A DNA stretch of 6,190 nucleotides, from contig CAKRMO010000075.1 in assembly GCA_934364765.1 (NCBI GenBank), positions 1 to 6,190 on the forward strand, read 5' to 3'. The first letter of the stretch is position 1. Each line of letters begins with the position of its first letter. Origin of the DNA: an uncultured Bacteroidaceae bacterium. Lineage in GTDB: Bacteria > Bacteroidota > Bacteroidia > Bacteroidales > Bacteroidaceae. A program made the position numbers and the translations under genes. The notes beneath the pieces are model-generated. The model did not search any database. It saw only the letters and a program-made list of their open reading frames with translations, and was not told the origin of the DNA. Positions 1 through 5,531 of the stretch are shown here, one piece after another.

Positions 1-1
1 A

Positions 2-967
2 GTCAAGATACACCCCTGCGGCAACTGTGTTGGGGGAAAAGTCCACAAACTGGTTTCCGCAAACATACTTTTTGGTGATGTCGGGATTGTAGAAACAGCG
101 GAATGAAAGGTGGTTGTCGCTGCAGTTTATGTATTGCATGGGATTTTCGGACGTGACAGCCTTGCTCAACGCCAGAGTGTCGAGTCCGTTGCCGCTTACG
201 TCAAGTGTTTTCAGCTCGGAACTTTCGGAAAGGTCGAAGCTTGTTATTTTGTTTCCGGCAATCCAAACGTCCTGCATCTGCGCCTTGTTTGAAAGCTGCA
301 CTGTCTCAACGCCGTTTTGCTGGCATACAAGCGACTGCATCGGGGCGTAGTTTGAGAAGCTCAGGAAGGTTAGCTTGTTGTTTGCAGCCCAGAGCGAGCG
401 CAGCTTGTTTTTTGTCCTTACGTTGAGCGAGGAAATTTTGTTGTCGCTGATGTTGATGTGCTCAAGACTGTTGTTGGGCACAATGTTTATGGCGGTGAGC
501 TCGTTGCCGGAGCAGTCGAGACTGCGGAGTGCCTGTGCCTTTACTGCCGAGAGGCTTTTCAGCCTGTTGCCGGAGCAGTCGAGTTCCTGCAACGCCGTGC
601 TGGACATGAGCGAGAGGGTTTCAAGTTCGTTGTCGGAGCAGTCGAGCGAAAGCAGGTCGGGCGCTCCCGAAAGGTCAATCCATTTCACGTGCTGCGAATG
701 GCAGTCGAAGCCTGTAAACTTTGTGCTGCCCGTAACGGTTATCGTGTCTCCCGCAAGCGTGCCTGTTACCACGCTGTCGCGGTAGCTTAGTGTTTCCCCG
801 TTCCCCCAGTCAATGCTGACGCGGGTGCTTGACGGCAAGTTGAATGTTATTTGCGCGCCGGGGCTTTGCGACGTGACAAGCCTTATTCTCACGTTGTCGG
901 CGCTGGCGTGAACCATACCGAAACACAGGGCTGCCGCCGCTATGGCTTTTGATATAATATTGTTCAT
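2..967 (-). CDS. Secreted leucine-rich repeat protein (partial, 3' end outside window)
   Basis: Translating the minus strand from the ATG at 965-967 gives 322 codons with no stop before the window edge, so the C-terminus is missing. Residues 1-23 look like a signal peptide: a Lys, a hydrophobic run (AIAAAALCFGMV) and an A-S-A site near residues 21-23, so export by Sec and signal peptidase I is expected. Residues 24-83 form a beta-rich lead-in with a D-W-G-N-G motif (53-57), like the DWGDG strand seen before LRRs in Bacteroidetes proteins. From about residue 84 to 291 there are ten leucine-rich repeats of the form LxxLDCSGNxLxxL. The Asn positions (113, 134, 155, 176, 197, 218, 239, 260) are exactly 21 apart, and a last repeat has Asn 285. 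Cysteines 89, 110, 131, 152 and 215 occupy the same repeat position. This fits a BspA/internalin-like surface protein that probably binds a protein or other ligand. The ligand and the mode of surface attachment cannot be seen. The start is well placed: it is the first Met before a clean signal peptide, with an A-rich leader (ACAAAACG) and no Shine-Dalgarno sequence, as is usual in Bacteroidetes. Confidence 0.88.
   Translation of the reverse strand, partial: MNNIISKAIAAAALCFGMVHASADNVRIRLVTSQSPGAQITFNLPSSTRVSIDWGNGETLSYRDSVVTGTLAGDTITVTGSTKFTGFDCHSQHVKWIDLSGAPDLLSLDCSDNELETLSLMSSTALQELDCSGNRLKSLSAVKAQALRSLDCSGNELTAINIVPNNSLEHINISDNKISSLNVRTKNKLRSLWAANNKLTFLSFSNYAPMQSLVCQQNGVETVQLSNKAQMQDVWIAGNKITSFDLSESSELKTLDVSGNGLDTLALSKAVTSENPMQYINCSDNHLSFRCFYNPDITKKYVCGNQFVDFSPNTVAAGVYLD
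95..718 (-). repeat. Tandem 63-bp leucine-rich repeat coding units
   Basis: Ten in-frame units encode LRRs of 21 residues; the last interval is stretched to 25. The similarity is also visible in the DNA. The 18-mer gttgccggagcagtcgag (plus-strand reading) occurs identically at 503-520 and 566-583, and with one mismatch (gttgtcgg...) at 629-646, exactly 63 bp apart each time. Units nearer the left edge have drifted and share only the protein pattern. The well-conserved core suggests fairly recent unit duplication or gene conversion, which could let copy number vary between strains (inference). Confidence 0.85.
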
Positions 968-983
968 CGTTTTGTATGAATGC

Positions 984-998
984 GGATGCCTGGCATCC
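984..998. repeat. Odd-centred palindrome in the LRR gene leader
   Basis: The sequence ggatgcctggcatcc has 7-bp arms around a single central base. It lies 17 bp upstream of the LRR gene start codon. As RNA it could form a 6-bp stem with a 3-nt loop; as DNA it has the symmetry of an operator. Its flank (tgcggatgc, 981-989) is also complementary to part of the larger hairpin at 1048-1099. Confidence 0.5.
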
Positions 999-1010
999 TT
1001 GTCTTTTTGG

Positions 1011-1027
1011 TGCGGAGTGTTTCCGCA
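1011..1027 (-). other. Short hairpin in the LRR gene leader
   Basis: The sequence tgcggagtgtttccgca forms a perfect 6-bp stem (tgcgga/tccgca) with a 5-nt loop. It sits between the large hairpin at 1048-1099 and the palindrome at 984-998. It has no U-tract on either side, so it is not a terminator by itself. It may shape or protect the 5' end of the LRR mRNA (inference). Confidence 0.45.
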
Positions 1028-1047
1028 GAATATTGTTTAGGCATTAA

Positions 1048-1099
1048 ATCTGCCGCATCCGCAGAAAACATTTCAGGTTCTCCCTTGGATGCGGCAGAT
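1048..1099 (-). terminator. 13-bp inverted repeat after the large gene, possible terminator
   Basis: Arms atctgccgcatcc (1048-1060) and ggatgcggcagat (1087-1099) are perfectly complementary over 13 bp, with a 26-nt loop. The structure begins 25 bp after the stop codon of the 1206-residue gene, which is where a terminator is expected. Against a strong intrinsic terminator, the loop is long and only ATTTAAT follows the stem on the minus strand. It may terminate leakily, act as a 3'-end stabiliser, or be one state of a switchable leader for the LRR gene. Confidence 0.45.
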
Positions 1100-1124
1100 A
1101 CTCATGTATTATTTGCAGTGCGGC

Positions 1125-4100
1125 TTATGGCACATAAACCTTTTTGCCGTCGATGATGTAGATGCCTTTCTTGAGGTTTTCTGGCTTGACACCGAGCTTC
1201 ACGCCGTCAACGGTGTGGATTTCGTGCTTGCCGCTGACGTTGGCCTTAATCTTGTCAACCGATACGGTGGAGCTGTAGTCTTTCACCAGTATGAGCAGGT
1301 CGGCCTCGTCTTTTGCCACGTCGGGCATTTGCCCGATGTTTGCAACGTCAAGGTAGATGCCGTTTGCGGTAGAGCTCATTCCTACTGTGGAGAGGGGCTG
1401 CCAGTAGAGCGACTTGTCCTCTGCGGCTTTCAGCAGCGCCGAGCCGTCGGGCATTGTCCTTGACACGAATGTGCCAATCACGCCCACGGTGTTTGCCTCG
1501 GTGGGCACAAAGTCTGTGCCAAGTCTTACGAGGTATGCCGCCTCGGGGTCTTCGGGGATTATGATTGCGGGCATGCCTGCCGGAACTTCCCCTTCCACGC
1601 GTTCCATGGCAATGTATGTTGTGCCGTCTTCCTCTACAACCTTGCCTTTTGCGGTGTAGGCGTTGGCTCCGCCTTCAAGTTTCAGGCTTTCGGGGATTGT
1701 CAGGGCGCGTGTGCCTGTCATGTTCACGCTGCCAAGTGTTTCTTCCTCTTCGATTGTAACGAGGTGGAATGCCGACTTGGTTGACATGCCGCTGTTCCAG
1801 CCCACAATGTAGTATTGTGAATAGTCGGATGAGTTGCCGAAGTGGAAGTTGTTGTTGTTTGTCGTTCCGTCGAACAGGCTGTGGGTGTTGAGTGTTACAA
1901 ATCCGTTTCCGAACCATTCAACCGTGAACACGCCGGGAACGGTGCTGAGGTTTGTCTTTACGCTTGTGCCGAGGTTGGGGACGAACAGGCCGGTTGCCTT
2001 GTTCTGGATTACATATCCGCTGTCGCCAACTGCAATGAAGCGGAAGTATGTCAGTTCGGGAACGTCCCATGCGTTTTCTGCTGGAACGCTCTGCAGCCAT
2101 GCCGAACCGTATATCACGTCTTCTGCTGAATCGTAAGGCTTGGGAGCTTTGGTGGTTTCGTCTTGTCCTTGGGTTACGCAAACCACGCGGTCGATCAGTG
2201 CCTCTGCGTCTGCATCGAATTTGAATTCGGTGTATTCGTCTTCCGAGGCAAACTGTATCTGATACCATTTTGTCGGGTCGGGAGCGATTATGTGAGTGTA
2301 GAGTTCTGCAAGCGCCTCGTCTATCTTCTTGGCTGCGTTGTCAACTTCCTCCTGGGTGTAGCCCACGTTTGCAATAAGGCTTTCCGCCTCGGTCATAGCC
2401 GATTTGACAGCATCGGGGTCGGAGGCGGTGTCGTATGTGCCCACGGTGTTTTCGCTCTTTACATATCCGTTGAGGGCGTTCTTGGCTCTTGTAATGGCTG
2501 TTTTCAGATCCTTAACGTCAACGAATGTCGAAACGAATGCGTTGTATGCGTCTGTTAGCTGTGCGATTGCCGCCTTCAGGTTTTCGATGTTGCTTATGCT
2601 GTCGTTCTCGGCTTGCTTGTTGCCGTTCGAGAGTGCGCCGAACAGCGCGATGCGTGTCGCAGGTTCAACGGCCGACAGCTGGCACGACTTGGCGTAGGTT
2701 ACGCCCGTGAGGATGTCCATGCCCGCGAGGTTGAAGAACTTTCCGCGTGCGCAGCCTTCGGTTGCAAAGCGCACGTACTGATAGTTGTCGTTGAACTCGA
2801 ACGGGCCTACGGACACCTCGCCGCCGCCTACGCTACCAACGGTATAGAGGTTGTAGCCGTAGGACACGTTTGTCCAGTTTTCGCCGTCGTTGCTCACCTC
2901 GAGGTCAATCTTTGTCGGGGTGTCGTGGTAGGTGCCGGTGCGCTCGGTCCATACAAAGAACACGTTGTTCACTGCCTGTGTGAGCTTGCAGCCGAGGTTG
3001 TGCTTGGTTGTGGGATATCCGTAGCCGGCGCCCATGTCGGTGTAGTCGCTCCATGCGGGCTGTGTGCCGTATGTGGTGTGGAAGTGGGTTGCGGGGTCGT
3101 TGTCTATCAGAGCCGTGAAGCCGCCGCCGTCGTTTCCGTAGCTGTAGCCGTGCTCAACGCTCATGCCGGCGTTCGAGAAGAAGTCGGCGAAGTTGTTTGC
3201 CTGTGCGGCTTCGAGTGTGGGTATCACGCTTGTGGCGTTCGACCTGTCGTATTCGAGCGAAGGCGTGATCATTGCCTTCACGTCGCTGATGAGGTTGTTG
3301 AGGGAGTCAACCAAAGCCCTTGCGAGTTTCTGTTTCTCCACTTCGTCGTCCTTGGGGGTAAGCTTTTCAACGATGTCCTGCGGAACAGAGAGCAGATACC
3401 AGCCCGAGAACTCCTGCGGGCGCGGGGCCCAAAGGCAGGCACTTGCGCCCGTGGCGGGGTCGTTGCTGTGGTTGCGGCAGTGGATGTAGTAGAAGTTGTT
3501 GTCGCCTGCGGTGGGGTTGGTTACTTTCACGCCCCATGAGCCGGCTGTGGCGAGCGTTACGAACTCAACGTTGTTCTTGCTCGAGTCGGCAGAGGTGTAA
3601 ACGCCGGTGTCGTTGCCGCCGTAGTCAACAAACTGCTGCGTGCCGAGGTTCTGCATTGCATACTTGCCGCCGGGCAGTTGCGCTATTTTCCAGATGTATT
3701 CAGCCTTGTCCTTGTTGATGGTGTTCCACCAAACCTCCTTGCCCTGTGCGGAAAGCGCAACCTGTGTGCCGCCCTCCTGGAGTGCGTTCCATTCGTTCTG
3801 GCAGTTCACCAGCCAGTAGTATCCGTCGCGAATGGGGATAACGCCTTTCTCGCTGATGTCAAGGTATGCGTTGAGCAGTTTTTCATAGCATGCCTGTGCC
3901 GCCTCAGCCGTGGTGAGCTGTGAGTCGTCCTGCGAGTTTGCCATTGCAACGTCGAGGGCGTTGTAGTAGTTCTCGTCGCAGAAGCCGGGGTTTGTGCCTA
4001 CAACCAAAGTCTGGGACAGGGTGTATGCGAGCGTGTAAAGCTCGTCTATGTCAAGAAGCACGGCTTCGAGCGAGTTGTCCTCCTCGGAGGCGTAGGTTAT

Positions 4101-4745
4101 TTCATGCCATACGGTGGAGTTGTTGAAATACGCCACCTTGTCGCAGAAGTAAGTGTTTGTTGCGTCCTTGTAGTTGTTGTTGAGGCGCAACACCGTGCCG
4201 TCTCCTGCAAGGCAGAAGAAGAACGCCGCGTTTTCGGGGGCGATGTTAATGCGGTCTCCGTCAGGATCATCGGGGTTCTGTCCCATTGTAACGGCCTTGC
4301 TGATGTACCATTCCGTGGTTTTGCCTTCGGTCAGCATGAGGTCGCACGTGTAGGTAACGCCCTCTTCCTTCCCTTTGGTGAGCCACAGACCGCTCTTCAC
4401 GCTTTTCACGTAGAAGCCTTTCAGTTCCTCGGTTGTGCCGTCGGCATACTTTATTGTGTATGTGTTTCCGCTTTCCTCAAGCTCGAACGCGGCTTGCGAG
4501 CCGACGGTTTCCTGCACTGCCACAACGATGCTGTCGGCCCTGCGTGCGGGGAAATGCGTGCTCAACCAGTGTCCGGCTTCGAGGTCAGCATTGTTGGGAC
4601 CCCATTTGCCTTCCACAAAGATGCGGTCGCCGGTCTTCAGCAGGCTGTAGTCGGTAACTCTTTCGCCCGGGGAGATGCGCCCCCATGCGCTGGCGCTTGC
4701 AAGGATTGCAATGGCAAGAGCCAGAAATCTAGTAAACTTCTTCAT
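1125..4745 (-). CDS. Large mosaic secreted protein with lectin-like, FIVAR-like and discoidin-like modules
   Basis: This gene encodes 1206 residues. Residues 1-20 are a signal peptide (MKKF, hydrophobic FLALAIAILA, then A-S-A before Trp 21), so it is exported by Sec. Three stretches (about 105-220, 305-455, 822-1000) carry a beta-trefoil-like signature: YVKSVKSGLWL (112-122), YAMQNLGTQQFV (362-373), YVIQNKATGLFV (911-922). Helical segments lie between them (about 222-300, 465-515, 705-817). The last includes a good FIVAR pattern with AITRAKNAL and YTQEEVDNAAKKIDEAL. Residues about 524-680 resemble a discoidin/F5/8 type C or CBM32 fold (ALIDNDPATHFHT, IDLEVSNDGENWTNV, YQYVRFATEG). Residues about 1003-1160 form a beta domain common in Bacteroidales secreted proteins (VPAGMPAIII). 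The tail HTVDGVKLGV...KKGIYIIDGKKVYVP resembles a type IX secretion C-terminal sorting signal. There are 12 cysteines, many for an exported protein. I see no catalytic domain, so surface adhesion or carbohydrate binding is an inference. The start has an A-rich leader (TATAAAAAGTA) and agrees with the signal peptide. Confidence 0.9.
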   Translation of the reverse strand: MKKFTRFLALAIAILASASAWGRISPGERVTDYSLLKTGDRIFVEGKWGPNNADLEAGHWLSTHFPARRADSIVVAVQETVGSQAAFELEESGNTYTIKYADGTTEELKGFYVKSVKSGLWLTKGKEEGVTYTCDLMLTEGKTTEWYISKAVTMGQNPDDPDGDRINIAPENAAFFFCLAGDGTVLRLNNNYKDATNTYFCDKVAYFNNSTVWHEITYASEEDNSLEAVLLDIDELYTLAYTLSQTLVVGTNPGFCDENYYNALDVAMANSQDDSQLTTAEAAQACYEKLLNAYLDISEKGVIPIRDGYYWLVNCQNEWNALQEGGTQVALSAQGKEVWWNTINKDKAEYIWKIAQLPGGKYAMQNLGTQQFVDYGGNDTGVYTSADSSKNNVEFVTLATAGSWGVKVTNPTAGDNNFYYIHCRNHSNDPATGASACLWAPRPQEFSGWYLLSVPQDIVEKLTPKDDEVEKQKLARALVDSLNNLISDVKAMITPSLEYDRSNATSVIPTLEAAQANNFADFFSNAGMSVEHGYSYGNDGGGFTALIDNDPATHFHTTYGTQPAWSDYTDMGAGYGYPTTKHNLGCKLTQAVNNVFFVWTERTGTYHDTPTKIDLEVSNDGENWTNVSYGYNLYTVGSVGGGEVSVGPFEFNDNYQYVRFATEGCARGKFFNLAGMDILTGVTYAKSCQLSAVEPATRIALFGALSNGNKQAENDSISNIENLKAAIAQLTDAYNAFVSTFVDVKDLKTAITRAKNALNGYVKSENTVGTYDTASDPDAVKSAMTEAESLIANVGYTQEEVDNAAKKIDEALAELYTHIIAPDPTKWYQIQFASEDEYTEFKFDADAEALIDRVVCVTQGQDETTKAPKPYDSAEDVIYGSAWLQSVPAENAWDVPELTYFRFIAVGDSGYVIQNKATGLFVPNLGTSVKTNLSTVPGVFTVEWFGNGFVTLNTHSLFDGTTNNNNFHFGNSSDYSQYYIVGWNSGMSTKSAFHLVTIEEEETLGSVNMTGTRALTIPESLKLEGGANAYTAKGKVVEEDGTTYIAMERVEGEVPAGMPAIIIPEDPEAAYLVRLGTDFVPTEANTVGVIGTFVSRTMPDGSALLKAAEDKSLYWQPLSTVGMSSTANGIYLDVANIGQMPDVAKDEADLLILVKDYSSTVSVDKIKANVSGKHEIHTVDGVKLGVKPENLKKGIYIIDGKKVYVP

Positions 4746-4832
4746 TACTTTTTATACTTAATTATTGATAGGTTGTGAATTTGTTACATTGCGGTTAAAA
4801 TCGTGTCAGGAATATGTTTACCGTTTCTGTGG

Positions 4833-4840
4833 TAAAGATA
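4833..4840 (-). promoter_or_regulatory. Candidate Bacteroidetes -7 element for the large secreted gene
   Basis: The minus strand reads TATCTTTA here, matching the Bacteroidetes -7 consensus TAnnTTTG at all but the last base. It would give a 5' untranslated region of roughly 80 nt before the ATG at 4745, which is reasonable. No clear TTTG was found at the -33 position; the A/T-rich stretch upstream only contains TTACTTTT too close. It is the best promoter candidate in the gap but rests on one box. Confidence 0.35.
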
Positions 4841-4971
4841 TGAATTTTTTAGGAAAAGTAAGGGTTTGTTTTCGCTTCGCAGAAATTAAATCAGCGGTTG
4901 GATGTGGCAAACCGGCGGAATTTGTGTGGGAATGTGTCATGATTTGCGTAAAATTGCAAGTTCTGGTTGCC

Positions 4972-5028
4972 AATATCGGCGAAATTCCTCGGTACTTTTT
5001 ATATTGTAAAACACATTCAGCCGATATT
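4972..5028. repeat. Spaced inverted repeat with 9-bp arms
   Basis: The arms aatatcggc (4972-4980) and gccgatatt (5020-5028) are perfectly complementary and separated by 39 bp. The right arm is followed by a second ccgata exactly 10 bp after the first (5021 and 5031), one helical turn apart. The spacing suits a DNA-bound dimer or looping protein, or the base of a larger RNA fold. It lies about 130 bp upstream of the candidate promoter. Function is unknown. Confidence 0.45.
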
Positions 5029-5084
5029 CACCGATACCGCAAAGCGCATTAGGTTGGTTTGCAGCAAGGCTGCCGGCTTGCGGT

Positions 5085-5099
5085 GCGTATGCCATACGC
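5085..5099. repeat. Odd-centred 15-bp palindrome
   Basis: The sequence gcgtatgccatacgc has 7-bp arms around one central base. The same geometry occurs at 984-998, but the arm sequence differs. It could be an operator half-site pair or part of an RNA fold in the GC-richer middle of the gap. There is no adjacent gene start to regulate. Confidence 0.4.
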
Positions 5100-5211
5100 C
5101 CGGAATTGCGCCGTCTCAGTTCCCGTTGCGCAGCCATGCGGTTTTGGGCGGTTGCCGCCGCCACTGCAATTATCGAAACATCGGAACAGCCTGCCATTCC
5201 CAAACATCCCG

Positions 5212-5295
5212 AAAACTACATCGGACGTGAAAAAAACTATGTCCTATGCAGGAAAAATTATGTCTGATATAATCCAGACTACATCATACCTTTTT
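5212..5295. repeat. Four degenerate 21-bp tandem repeats
   Basis: Units start at 5212, 5233, 5254 and 5275, exactly 21 bp apart. Their shared core (positions 1-11 of each unit) reads aaaactacatc, aaaactatgtc, aaaattatgtc and cagactacatc, so the consensus is about AAAACTAYRTC followed by a variable half. The 21-bp period equals two helical turns, placing every core on one face of the DNA. The array lies in the intergenic gap, about 145 bp past the secA terminator. Read as protein on the plus strand it would give a 7-residue repeat (KTTSDVK, KTMSYAG, KIMSDII, QTTSYLF), but there is no supported gene there. Confidence 0.6.
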
Positions 5296-5440
5296 TTGCC
5301 GTTTGCAAACATCTGAATGACAATGATTTACGCGGTAATTAAGATTTGGTTTAACGACTTGTGCTTCAGCGTGTTGCGAAATTTGCCCAATATGCTTGTA
5401 TGTTTTCCTTTTTATGGAGTGCCCCGAAAGCTTGGGGCGC

Positions 5441-5484
5441 AAAAAAAAACGGCAGGGAGTTTTCCTTCCGGAAAGCTCCCTGCC
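5441..5484 (-). terminator. Strong intrinsic terminator of secA
   Basis: On the minus strand GGCAGGGAG pairs with CTCCCTGCC (9 bp; plus positions 5476-5484 and 5451-5459). An inner TTTCC/GGAAA stem with a GGAA loop extends it. It is followed by G and nine T residues (5441-5449). This is a textbook intrinsic terminator about 48 bp after the secA stop codon. It works in one direction only, because no T-tract lies on the other side. Confidence 0.92.
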
Positions 5485-5487
5485 TGG

Positions 5488-5521
5488 CACAAACGGGGTG
5501 GGTGGGGATTTCCCGTTTGTG
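5488..5521 (-). other. Second hairpin between secA stop and terminator
   Basis: The arms cacaaacggg (5488-5497) and cccgtttgtg (5512-5521) form a perfect 10-bp stem with a 14-nt loop. It begins 10 nt after the secA stop and ends only 3 nt before the terminator stem. It has no T-tract of its own. It may protect the secA mRNA 3' end or assist termination (inference). Confidence 0.6.
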
Positions 5522-5531
5522 TGTGGTTTGC

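Larger units (their letters stand above)
4746..5440. other. Long intergenic region without a convincing gene
   Basis: About 695 bp separate the start of the large secreted gene from the secA terminator. Open frames of 85-95 codons exist on both strands (4765-5052 plus, 5059-5316 plus, 4937-5203 minus). They overlap one another and lack a recognisable domain, signal peptide or clear leader, so none is called. The first 150 bp are AT-rich and hold the candidate promoter. The middle (about 5040-5160) is noticeably GC-richer. The stretch contains the inverted repeat, the palindrome and the 21-bp array listed separately. No tRNA or rRNA was recognised. A dispersed non-coding repeat or a small RNA is possible but not shown. 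Confidence 0.6.

Noticed and set aside
375..785. 136-codon Ser/Leu-rich plus-strand frame with a repeated PEQS motif
   Set aside because: The repetition is the shadow of the 63-bp leucine-rich repeat units on the minus strand.
1089..1463. 124-codon open frame on the plus strand
   Set aside because: It begins inside the hairpin spacer and runs antisense to the C-terminal tail of the large protein; no family resemblance.
2613..3539. 308-codon open frame on the plus strand
   Set aside because: It lies wholly antisense to the large secreted gene, is Val/Cys/Ala-rich with no domain or leader, and is explained by the GC-rich third positions of the real gene.
4104..4778. 224-codon open frame on the plus strand covering the start of the large gene
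   Set aside because: It is antisense to a well-supported signal-peptide coding region and reads through its leader; its composition is unlike a real protein.
4937..5203. 88-codon minus-strand frame
   Set aside because: No domain or leader is seen and it overlaps the plus-strand frames; kept only as part of a possible dispersed element.
5212..5295. CRISPR array
   Set aside because: Units are 21 bp, degenerate and directly abutting with no spacers, and no cas gene is present.
5059..5316. 85-codon plus-strand frame with a 7-residue repeat at its end
   Set aside because: The repeat comes from the 21-bp DNA array; there is no domain, signal peptide or promoter, and other frames overlap it.
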